In this document: piece after piece, positions 1 to 6,137 of the stretch
Numbering within the stretch: the first letter of the stretch is position 1
Layout of the letters: each line of letters opens with the position of its first letter
The notes under the pieces: model-generated
The model's database searches: none
What the model saw: the letters and a program-made list of their open reading frames with translations, nothing else
What the model was told of the DNA's origin: nothing
Source of the DNA: Deinococcus sp.
Lineage (GTDB): Bacteria; Deinococcota; Deinococci; JACQHA01
Direction: 5' to 3'
Assembly (NCBI GenBank): GCA_016199255.1
Contig: JACQHA010000039.1
Coordinates: 1 to 8,153, forward strand
DNA length: 8,153 nucleotides
Made by a program: the position numbers and the translations under genes

Positions 1-1349
1 ATAATCAGGGGCCGCTTGGGCTTGGCCACAGCCGGCGGGGCAGGGGCGTTGCGCCCTTGATCAGAGAACTGCCCGGGGTGGCCGGAAACTTTCCTTCCCC
101 CGGGAGCCAATGGCGCCATTGGCAACTGAATACCCTCAGAATCAGGCGTGACTGCTACCAGGCGTTGTCCCTGCTTGCCAGCCAGGCGCTGATCCCGGCG
201 CTGCTCCAGGAAGGCGAAGATAGTTTCGTAGCGGGTGTGAAACCCGGCTGAGCCGGCTGACTCGTCGTAACGCAGGGTCCAGGTTGGTACTCTCTGGGCG
301 CGGGCCCACTCTGCCAGGTAGTCCACCTGGAAAGCATCAGGGTGGCAGCCGAAGCTGCCTAGTGAGATCATCCCATCTACTTTGTCAGCCGCCCAGTTGA
401 TGAAAGCCTGGCCTTCCAGGTGGGTATCGTAATAACCATCGACTTGGTGATAGCTCTGCCACAGCAGGTCCCGGGGCAAATCGCTCGCCGAGAGGACCGT
501 AGCCCCCCGCTTCTGGAACCAGGTCTTCAGGTCGCAGGTCAGCGCCGGATCATTGATCAGGTACCGGCGCCCCACCAGGGCCAGGCGCGGCTTGGTCTGG
601 TCAGCCAACAGCTGCTCCAGCCGCGACCGCTGGCCCTCCACCACCTCGCTATAGGCCTGGGCAAATGCCGCCTCCACCCGGGCAAGCTGGGGCGCCAACC
701 GGGGCTTCAGCCCGCCAGGCAGGAAAAACGCCACCTTCTGCGTCTTGGACCACCCCTTGATGTCGGCGTACACGTCGTAGCACACGTTGCGCATGTCCAC
801 ATAGTCCAGGGACCGAATGTTGGGCATGATAAAGGCCGGCAAGTGGCGGGCCTTTTCCAATCGCATCTGGATGGCATCTGCCCCGGCCAGCTCAGTGAGG
901 CGGGCGCGGCTCTCCTCGTCAGCCCGGGCCAGCAAGTACCCAACTGTGTCCCCAAGGGAGCGGATCGCTACGCCGCCTACGTCCCGGTACTTGGAGCAGG
1001 TGGAACTGATCCCGTCTTCGCTCAGAATATTGGGGGCCACAATGCAGTCCAGGTCAGGGTGTTCCTGGACCAGATGCAGCACATGGCCCACATAGACCCG
1101 CAAGGGGAGGCAGAAGTCAGCACTGGCAAACGTGGTACCGGCCTCGATGATCTTGGGAGTACTCAGGCGGCTCTTCACCAGATCTACTCCCGCCAGCTCC
1201 AGGAAGCGCGCCAGGAGCTTCACCGAGTCGTAGTGGCCAGTAAACGCCAGCACCATCCCCACTTTGGGTGAGTGTGAAGCATCCTGCCGACGGCTAATGT
1301 CCGCTTCCTGATGACGCCGATCCTGCTCGCGAACCGCCAGGTTCTCCAT
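1..1349 (-). CDS. Acyl-CoA dehydratase activase-related protein (DUF2229/HgdB-like), 3' end cut by window edge
   Basis: The frame stays open from an ATG at 1349 to the left edge (449 complete codons plus 2 nt), so the C-terminus is missing. GGAGG on the minus strand (complement of 1356-1360) sits 6 nt before the ATG and fixes the start. Residues about 29-250 resemble DUF2229: KVGMVLAFTGHYDSV, SADFCLPLRVYVGHV (Cys80) and a Cys at 118. Residues about 254-382 resemble the 2-hydroxyglutaryl-CoA dehydratase-related fold: LALVGRRYLINDPAL, GSFGCHPDAF (Cys335), then YDESAGSAGFHTRYE. Residues about 388-445 are a Pro/Ala/Gly-rich linker followed by KRPLI, so another domain may begin beyond the edge. 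Such proteins normally accompany, or are fused to, the ATPase activases of 2-hydroxyacyl-CoA dehydratases and benzoyl-CoA reductases. It starts 12 nt after the stop of the tandem ATPase gene, so the two are very likely co-transcribed. The family call is firm; the substrate pathway is unknown. Confidence 0.88.
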   Translation of the reverse strand, partial: MENLAVREQDRRHQEADISRRQDASHSPKVGMVLAFTGHYDSVKLLARFLELAGVDLVKSRLSTPKIIEAGTTFASADFCLPLRVYVGHVLHLVQEHPDLDCIVAPNILSEDGISSTCSKYRDVGGVAIRSLGDTVGYLLARADEESRARLTELAGADAIQMRLEKARHLPAFIMPNIRSLDYVDMRNVCYDVYADIKGWSKTQKVAFFLPGGLKPRLAPQLARVEAAFAQAYSEVVEGQRSRLEQLLADQTKPRLALVGRRYLINDPALTCDLKTWFQKRGATVLSASDLPRDLLWQSYHQVDGYYDTHLEGQAFINWAADKVDGMISLGSFGCHPDAFQVDYLAEWARAQRVPTWTLRYDESAGSAGFHTRYETIFAFLEQRRDQRLAGKQGQRLVAVTPDSEGIQLPMAPLAPGGRKVSGHPGQFSDQGRNAPAPPAVAKPKRPLI

Positions 1350-1361
1350 GCCCCGCCTCCC

Positions 1362-3659
1362 CTAGCCTAGCGCCACTTGGCCAGCAGCTAGTGGCTCTCC
1401 CCTAGCCAAGCTTTCCAGCAAGCTCACCACATGCTCCTGCTGATACGGCTCCGTAAACAACCCGGAGAAGAGCCCATAGTCACAATCAATGGCCTTGTAG
1501 CCCGCAACGGGCTGGCCGTTTTCCAATAGCGCCACCACACCGGTACAGCGCCGGGGACAAGGCGCATAATGGCAGTCTAAGGTTACAGTCCGGTAGGCGC
1601 TGGACAGGACCCGGTCAAAGCCCTTGAACGCCGTGTCCAGCCCCTGCTCCCACTTGCTCCGCGCCATGAGGGCGGCGCCCAAGGCACCAGCGCAGAGCAC
1701 ATAGCGCTTGTCCTCAGCCACAATGAACTCGTCTTGACCCAGGCCCAGCACCTCCCGGAAAGCGTGCTGCACCGCCTGGTTCAAGAAGGTGCCCCCTTGG
1801 GCCACCAGCGGCACCCGCAAGGGTTTCCCCCGGCCCACATCAGAGAGATAAGTACGGCAAATGGAGTAAGCCAGGCCCAGGAACAGATCCCTGGTGGCAA
1901 AGCCCAGGCGAGACTTGTGAATAATGTCCGACTCGCCGAACACCGCACAGCGCCCGGCAATGCGCGCCGGATCGTGGGAGGTGAGGGCTACGTCGGCGTA
2001 CTGCTCAATGGGTACCTGGAAGCGCCGGGCCACTGACTCCAGGAACGAGCCGGTGCCAGCAGCACATTTATCGTTCATGGCGAAATCCAGGCCGCTGTCC
2101 TTGACGGCAATGATCTTGGCGTCATTCCCGCCAATGTCGATTACCGTTCCCACATTGGGCACCCAGTAGCTGGCCCAGGCGTAATGGGCTACAATCTCTG
2201 TGGCGCGGAAATCGCTGGTATTCCGGTCCTGGCTGGTGATCATGTCCCGGCACAGTTCACCGGCGCTGCCAGCGGTGCCAATGCCATCCAGTTGCATTCC
2301 TGCCGGCAAGGCGTCGCGCACCTTTTCCAGAGCCCGCAGACAAGCCCCCATAGCATCGCCAGCAGTGTCCACTGCACCAGCAATGATGATCTCCAGATCA
2401 CGGGGATTGCTCCCATTCTTAGCCGCCGGAGTATGGCCCAGACTGCGGATCACCGCATACTTGGTGCTGCGGGAGCCGCCGTCAATTCCGGCAAAATAGC
2501 GTCCCGCTGAATCGCGTCCCGCAAGGCCATCTGGATTCATGATGTTGAACGCTGGCCGCTGGCGCGACTGGCGGGTCACTGGCACGGAGAAGGTCTTGAG
2601 CGCCTGGGGCATCTCCTTGACATTCTTGGGATTCTGCGAGCCTTCGCAGCGGCCCCCCAGGGTCTCCAGTACCAGGATCTGCCCCTGGTGCTCCTCAAAA
2701 GGCTGCGCCAGGTCGCAGGCATTTTGGCAGCCATGGCAATAGCGCACCCGGCTATCATAGCGCCGCTGGAAGAAGTCATCTTTGAAACTGGTGGCCAGGC
2801 CAGGCTGGCCCAGCATAGTATCCCGGACAATCACTGCCATGCCCAGGGCTCCCACCACATCGTTGTGGGGCGTAACGTAAACCGGCGTGCCCAGCCGGGC
2901 TTCAAAGGCCCGGCGCACCGCCTGGTTAAAAGCCACCCCTCCCTGAAAGAACACCGGGGCGCACAGTTCCGCATCCTGCACCACGTTGAGCAGGTAGTTA
3001 TTCACCATAGCCTGGCAGGCGCCCATGAGCCGGTCCTCAAGGGGAACACCCTTCTGGGTCAGGTGCCGGAAGTCTCGCTTGGAGAACACCGTGCAGGTGG
3101 CGTCAATGCGCGCCGGGGTGGTGGCGCGCAGGGCGTTGGAGCCAAACTCCCGTATGTCAATATCTGCATCATCAGCTAGCTGCTTGAGGAATTCCCCAGT
3201 GCCAGCAGAACAGATCGTGTTCATGTTGAAAAACGCCGGGATACCGCCCTCACCGAAGATGATCACCTTGGAGTCCTGGCCGCCGATCTCCAGTACCGTT
3301 CCCACCCGGTCTACTTGCACCTGCTGGCCATCTTGCCCCACCCAGACCTGGCCGCTCTTGACCAGGTGGTTCACCCCCACCGCATGGGCAAAGATCTCGG
3401 TCCGTACCAGATCAGCCCCGATGATCTTCTTATTCAGCTCCCGGCCGCTGCCAGTGGTGCCAATGCCCACCACCTTCAGCTGGCCAGAGGCCAGGTACTG
3501 GCTGAAGGCGTGCTTCAGCGCATCAACCTGGGAAGGGAACTGGTCATGGCGGGTGTAGACCGGGGTCCCCACCATCTGCCCTTCCCGGTCAATGCCCACC
3601 ACCTTGACGGTGGCCGAACCAATGTCAATGCCTAGGTAGGCTTCTATCTCCCCTGACAC
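1362..3659 (-). CDS. Tandem BadF/BadG/BcrA/BcrD-type ATPase (acyl-CoA dehydratase activase, HgdC-like)
   Basis: The product is about 765 aa with two ASKHA ATPase domains. Domain 1 (residues about 8-280) has YLGIDIGSATVK, GIGTTGSGREL, VLEIGGQDSK, the Fe-S cysteine motif NTICSAGTGEFL (Cys150), ATCTVFSKRD (Cys189) and FFQGGVAFNQAV. Domain 2 (residues about 387-670) repeats this: FAGIDGGSRSTK, GIGTAGSAGEL, VIDIGGNDAK, KCAAGTGSFL (Cys532), GRCAVFGESD (Cys571), VAQGGTFLNQAV. Each is followed by a cysteine-rich segment: C308-x2-C-x3-C with C338, and C696-x4-C-x3-C with C726. In HgdC-type activases a dimer holds one [4Fe-4S] cluster and couples ATP hydrolysis to low-potential electron transfer; here both halves of such a pair may lie in one chain. 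I start at the GTG at 3659 because GGAGG (complement of 3668-3672) lies 8 nt before it; an in-frame GTG at 3674 would add 5 residues but has no well-spaced RBS. Substrate is not predictable. Confidence 0.93.
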   Translation of the reverse strand: MSGEIEAYLGIDIGSATVKVVGIDREGQMVGTPVYTRHDQFPSQVDALKHAFSQYLASGQLKVVGIGTTGSGRELNKKIIGADLVRTEIFAHAVGVNHLVKSGQVWVGQDGQQVQVDRVGTVLEIGGQDSKVIIFGEGGIPAFFNMNTICSAGTGEFLKQLADDADIDIREFGSNALRATTPARIDATCTVFSKRDFRHLTQKGVPLEDRLMGACQAMVNNYLLNVVQDAELCAPVFFQGGVAFNQAVRRAFEARLGTPVYVTPHNDVVGALGMAVIVRDTMLGQPGLATSFKDDFFQRRYDSRVRYCHGCQNACDLAQPFEEHQGQILVLETLGGRCEGSQNPKNVKEMPQALKTFSVPVTRQSRQRPAFNIMNPDGLAGRDSAGRYFAGIDGGSRSTKYAVIRSLGHTPAAKNGSNPRDLEIIIAGAVDTAGDAMGACLRALEKVRDALPAGMQLDGIGTAGSAGELCRDMITSQDRNTSDFRATEIVAHYAWASYWVPNVGTVIDIGGNDAKIIAVKDSGLDFAMNDKCAAGTGSFLESVARRFQVPIEQYADVALTSHDPARIAGRCAVFGESDIIHKSRLGFATRDLFLGLAYSICRTYLSDVGRGKPLRVPLVAQGGTFLNQAVQHAFREVLGLGQDEFIVAEDKRYVLCAGALGAALMARSKWEQGLDTAFKGFDRVLSSAYRTVTLDCHYAPCPRRCTGVVALLENGQPVAGYKAIDCDYGLFSGLFTEPYQQEHVVSLLESLARGEPLAAGQVALG

Positions 3660-3694
3660 CCACTGCACCTCCACTCCACCACTGAGAGCCTGCT

Positions 3695-3700
3695 ATTATC
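3695..3700 (-). promoter_or_regulatory. Possible -10 box of the activase operon
   Basis: The minus strand reads GATAAT here (5 of 6 to TATAAT). A start about 7 nt downstream would leave a leader of about 28 nt before the GTG at 3659. No good -35 hexamer lies 16-18 nt upstream, so this is a weak prediction. Confidence 0.28.
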
Positions 3701-4084
3701 ACCACCTAAATCACTGCCGCCCATTGTAGATCATCTCCCACCTGCTAGGCGTGATCTGCGGTCAGGAAGGTGTCGATGGGGACATCGCCCGCTTTACGGG
3801 GTCCATTATTACCTGCCACCGACACCAGGGGCAAATGGGCTGACTCCCCAATCGCTCGGCTGCACCATGACGCCCTCCTATCGATCAACGCAGAGCCGCG
3901 CAGCTAATGTAGTCCCAATGCCGAAAACCTCACCACCGCCATCTGCGCAAGGGGCAGGTCCGCTCTATGGCCAAGCTAAGGCTGGGGCCTTAAAGGGAGT
4001 TAGACTAGGATGCGCTTCAGGTTCCTGCCCCGCCGGCCCCTCAGGTGTGGTCTATGAAGACGTCCCCATCACGCGCTTTGGAGC

Positions 4085-4090
4085 AAGGAG
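4085..4090 (+). promoter_or_regulatory. Ribosome binding site deciding the start of the PPOX-like gene
   Basis: AAGGAG lies 4 nt before the ATG at 4095. It supports this start over the in-frame ATG at 3867. Confidence 0.65.
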
Positions 4091-4094
4091 TACC

Positions 4095-4574
4095 ATGCCT
4101 GCCAACTTAACCAGTGACCAAGTCTGGAACGAGGTCGAGAAGCAGATGTTTGCCGTCTTGGGCACAGTTAACCGGAAGGGTCAACCACGAACGGCTGGTA
4201 TCGTCTACAAGGTGAAGGACCGGCACCTCTATATTGTCACCGGCTATTCTTCGTATAAGGCGAAGAATGTACAGCACAACTCTCATGTCTCTGTCACTGT
4301 GACTGTGGACAAGCACATTCCCTTTCTGCCGTGGGTCAAGATCCCGGCAGCCACCATTACCTTCCAAGGGGAAGCAAGCCTCCTGCACGTAAGCGAGACC
4401 GAGTCCAGGATTCAAACCCTGTTGCTTGGCAACCTGAAGCTAGACGAGAAGATACTGGCCGATCTCTGCATCATCAAGGTGAAGCCCGTTGGTCAGTTCA
4501 TCACCTACGGCATTGGTGTACCGTTATTAACCATGCGCGACCCCGAAGCAGCAAGGGGACGTGCTCCGGTGTGA
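4095..4574 (+). CDS. Pyridoxamine 5'-phosphate oxidase-like (split beta-barrel, FMN/F420-type) protein
   Basis: The product is 159 aa, the usual size for small single-domain members of the PNPOx-like split-barrel superfamily. Characteristic stretches are FAVLGTVNRKGQPRTAGIVY (residues 19-38), HLYIVTGYSSYKAKNVQ (44-60, the SSxKAKN part matching the cofactor-phosphate-binding region of the family) and HVSVTVTVD (64-72). A later strand-rich part (AATITFQGEASLL) and CIIKVKPVGQFITYGIG (125-141) close the barrel. Members bind FMN, F420, flavin-like cofactors or heme and act as oxidases, reductases or binding proteins, so the substrate and even the cofactor cannot be read from this sequence. The start is set by AAGGAG just upstream. 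It appears monocistronic, diverges from the activase operon and converges on the SURF1 end of the oxidase operon, with the TnpB element in between. No signal peptide or membrane segment is visible, so it is probably cytosolic. Confidence 0.85.
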   Translation: MPANLTSDQVWNEVEKQMFAVLGTVNRKGQPRTAGIVYKVKDRHLYIVTGYSSYKAKNVQHNSHVSVTVTVDKHIPFLPWVKIPAATITFQGEASLLHVSETESRIQTLLLGNLKLDEKILADLCIIKVKPVGQFITYGIGVPLLTMRDPEAARGRAPV

Positions 4575-4717
4575 GACTTGGGTTCCATGCTAGAATCGCT
4601 CAGACTCGGAGAGCAAGGGGAGATCCCAAGGAGTCGCATCCTTCACCCCTGACTGAGGTCTGAAACACGTGCGTCCTGGGCATCTGGGGTAGTGCCCTTA
4701 CAAAATAGCCCGTAAAG

Positions 4718-4738
4718 CCCAGGTGCTTCAGCCCTGGG
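4718..4738 (+). repeat. Left-end hairpin of the TnpB element
   Basis: CCCAGG and CCTGGG form a perfect 6-bp stem around TGCTTCAGC. Within the loop GC can pair with GC, leaving a single bulged T and a TTCA tetraloop. Such an irregular hairpin with an unpaired T is the kind of structure Y1 transposases bind in IS608. AAAG stands directly at its 5' foot, and TTAC lies 12 nt before that. Confidence 0.8.
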
Positions 4739-4804
4739 ATATAAGGGCTTCACCCGCTTCAGTCCAATCGTGCGAACATGTCTGCTGCTGAAGCAGGACG
4801 GTGG

Positions 4805-4810
4805 TATAAT
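4805..4810 (+). promoter_or_regulatory. -10 box of tnpB (probable leaderless promoter)
   Basis: A perfect TATAAT ends 6 nt before the GTG start at 4817, so transcription would begin at or next to the start codon. No Shine-Dalgarno sequence precedes the GTG, which fits a leaderless mRNA. The -35 region is poor and overlaps a small hairpin (CTGCT 4782-4786 / AGCAG 4792-4796). An ATG-TAG minimal frame (4811-4816) lies between box and start. Confidence 0.6.
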
Positions 4811-4816
4811 ATGTAG

Positions 4817-5923
4817 GTGCGTAAGGCGTACCAATATCGCGTCAGCCCGACCAAGAGCCAGCAGCGGCTCCTGGACCAGGTGCTTGAGGAATGTCGCTGG
4901 CTGTACAACGAGACGCTCGCTCTCCGCAAACGAGCGTGGGAGGAGCAGCAAGCCACTCTGCGGTTGTACGAGACGCAAGCGCTCCTGCCTGGCTGGAAAG
5001 CGGCACGCCCTACGCTGAAGATCGTGCACTCCCAGGTGCTCCAAAATGTCCAGGTGCGGGTTGATCTGGCCTTGCAAGCCTTCTTGCGCCGTGTCAAGGC
5101 GGGTGAGCAGCCGGGCTATCCGCGCTTCAAGGGCCGAGGGCGTTATGACAGCCTGACCTACCCCCAGTATGGGAATGGCTTTAAGGTTGCGGGTGGCCAG
5201 CTTGACGTGTCGAAGATTGGGCGGCTGAAGGTTATCTGGCATCGACCCATTGAGGGACGAATGAAGACCCTCACACTCTGGCGCTCGGCTACGGGCAAGT
5301 GGTTTGCCTGTTTCAGCGTCGAAACCGAGCCGGAGCCCCTTCCGTCGTCCGACAGCGCCGTGGGCGTGGATGTCGGATTGGCATCGTTCGCTACCTTGTC
5401 GAACGGCCAGAAGATTGCGAATCCGTGTTTCTTCCGCCAGGATGAAGGGGAACTGGCCAGGGCGCAGCAGAAGTTCTCGAAAGCCGTAAAAGGCACCCCT
5501 GAACGAGCGAAGCGCCGCAAGGTTGTGGCGCGTATCCACGAGCGGATTGCGCACCGCCGCTCGGACTTCGCCCACCACATCAGTCGGAGACTGGTCAAGC
5601 AATTTGGCATCATCGCGTTTGAGAACCTGAACACGAAGGGGATGCTGCAAAACCACAGCCTGGCGAAGAGCATGGCAGACGCGGCGTGGCATCAACTGGT
5701 GCAGTACACGACGAGCAAAGCGGCAGAGGCTGGCCGCCGTGTCGTCCTGGTTGACCCACGTAACACCAGCAAACGCTGTTCGCGGTGCGGGCGGATGGTG
5801 GAGAAGGATTTGAGCGTTCGGGTGCATCAGTGTTCAGTCTGCGGCCTCGTCATGGATCGAGATGAGAACGCCGCCATCAATATATTGGCATTGGGACTAC
5901 AATGCCTGGGTGCAAGTCCCTAG
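4817..5923 (+). CDS. tnpB: TnpB, RNA-guided endonuclease of IS200/IS605-type element
   Basis: The product is 368 aa, a normal full length for TnpB. The N-terminal part starts MRKAYQYRVSPTKSQQ and continues into the helical region with CRWLYNETL and YPRFKGRGRYDSLTYPQ (101-117). The RuvC-like nuclease residues are present: GVDVGLASFATLS (Asp185), IIAFENLNTKGML (Glu269) and DRDENAAINIL (Asp349). Between the last two lies a zinc ribbon with CSRCG (321-325) and CSVCG (339-343). TnpB proteins use an RNA from the right end of their own element to cut DNA beside a transposon-associated motif, which helps retain the element. No frameshift or missing catalytic residue is seen, so the protein is probably active. 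The start is a GTG without a Shine-Dalgarno sequence right behind a TATAAT box. The stop TAG overlaps by one base the GAAG guide of the right end. Confidence 0.97.
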   Translation: MRKAYQYRVSPTKSQQRLLDQVLEECRWLYNETLALRKRAWEEQQATLRLYETQALLPGWKAARPTLKIVHSQVLQNVQVRVDLALQAFLRRVKAGEQPGYPRFKGRGRYDSLTYPQYGNGFKVAGGQLDVSKIGRLKVIWHRPIEGRMKTLTLWRSATGKWFACFSVETEPEPLPSSDSAVGVDVGLASFATLSNGQKIANPCFFRQDEGELARAQQKFSKAVKGTPERAKRRKVVARIHERIAHRRSDFAHHISRRLVKQFGIIAFENLNTKGMLQNHSLAKSMADAAWHQLVQYTTSKAAEAGRRVVLVDPRNTSKRCSRCGRMVEKDLSVRVHQCSVCGLVMDRDENAAINILALGLQCLGASP

Positions 5924-5972
5924 AAGCCCACGTGCTTGAGCCGTGGGAGTAGTCACTTCCTCAGGATCCCAT
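5800..5972 (+). ncRNA. Putative omega RNA (reRNA) of the TnpB element with guide
   Basis: In characterised TnpB systems the guide RNA covers the 3' end of tnpB and the right end of the element and runs into the flanking DNA, which serves as guide. By that rule the scaffold ends at TCAC (5956), includes the hairpin 5927-5947, and the guide starts TTCCTCAGGATCCCAT (5957-5972). The 5' limit given is approximate and nothing in the sequence fixes it. Confidence 0.45.
5927..5947 (+). repeat. Right-end hairpin of the TnpB element
   Basis: CCCACG and CGTGGG form a 6-bp stem around TGCTTGAGC, again with an inner GC/GC pair, one bulged T and a tetraloop (TTGA). GAAG is at its 5' foot and TCAC follows 5 nt after its 3' foot. 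Compared with the left hairpin, a G-C stem pair has become C-G, so pairing is kept. Confidence 0.8.
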
Positions 5973-5974
5973 CT

Positions 5975-6137
5975 GCCTATGGCCAGCACGACGTGATCCA
6001 GCCAGGTCCTTTCGTGGCCCTTCGCGATTCAGGCCCAGCCGGAAGGCGGGGGTGGGGTGCGCTGGGCGGCTGGCGGGCGAGCAGTGTGCGGCAGAGTGGA
6101 GTGCCGCACGAAGAAGGGATAGCCTATGGCCAGCACG
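5975..6137. repeat. 16-nt direct repeat, copies at 5975-5990 and 6122-6137
   Basis: GCCTATGGCCAGCACG occurs exactly at both places, 147 nt apart (49 codons). One copy encodes VLAIG in the last membrane helix of SURF1 (minus strand). The other lies after the SURF1 stop in the same frame, where it would read VLAIG again. Confidence 0.6.

Larger units (their letters stand above)
3660..4094. other. Divergent intergenic region, no convincing gene
   Basis: This 435-nt stretch separates the minus-strand activase operon from the plus-strand PPOX-like gene and should hold both promoters. It contains an inverted repeat GGTGTCG (3769-3775) / CGACACC (3820-3826) and a small hairpin CGATG-GGGA-CATCG (3774-3787). 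A plus-strand frame joins the PPOX-like gene from an ATG at 3867, but the added 76 residues are low in complexity and unlike the family. A minus-strand frame ending with TAG at 3745-3747 gives a protein-like tail (GNNGPRKAGDVPIDTFL) but has no ATG. I see no tRNA, terminator with a U-run, or CRISPR repeat. Confidence 0.5.
4702..5956 (+). mobile_element. TnpB-only IS200/IS605-superfamily insertion (IS1341-like), apparently complete
   Basis: The 1255-nt element has tnpB as its only gene. The left boundary is placed after TTAC (4698-4701), the right boundary after TCAC (5953-5956). Hairpins at 4718-4738 and 5927-5947 match except for a compensated base pair and one loop base. Immediately 5' of each hairpin are AAAG (4714-4717) and GAAG (5923-5926), which fit TTAC and TCAC under the guide-to-cleavage-site rule known for IS608. 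As in this superfamily, there are no terminal inverted repeats and no target duplication. It lacks a Y1 transposase gene, so movement would need TnpA supplied from elsewhere. Excision would leave a TTAC-TTCCTCAGG junction. The exact ends are inferred from motifs and not from an empty-site comparison. Confidence 0.85.

Noticed and set aside
420..1271. Plus-strand open frame of 283 codons
   Set aside because: It lies antisense to the activase-related gene, whose minus-strand translation shows clear family motifs and has a good RBS; the plus-strand product has no recognisable motif.
2688..3558. Plus-strand open frames opposite the ATPase gene
   Set aside because: They are shadows of a strongly conserved minus-strand gene, with no motif and no RBS.
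3867..4094. N-terminal extension of the PPOX-like gene from the ATG at 3867
   Set aside because: The 76 extra residues are low in complexity and unlike the family, whereas the ATG at 4095 has AAGGAG 4 nt upstream and gives the typical length.
4577..4630. Terminator after the PPOX-like gene (CTTGGG / CCCAAG inverse repeat)
   Set aside because: The arms are 42 nt apart, and no T-run follows, so an intrinsic terminator is not supported.
4643..5827. Minus-strand open frame of 394 codons across tnpB
   Set aside because: It is antisense to a fully conserved TnpB, crosses the left end of the element, and its product resembles nothing known to me; high GC content makes such long shadow frames common.
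4698..5956. CRISPR or Cas12-type locus
   Set aside because: There is no repeat array, the protein is of TnpB size and form, and the flanking hairpins are transposon ends.
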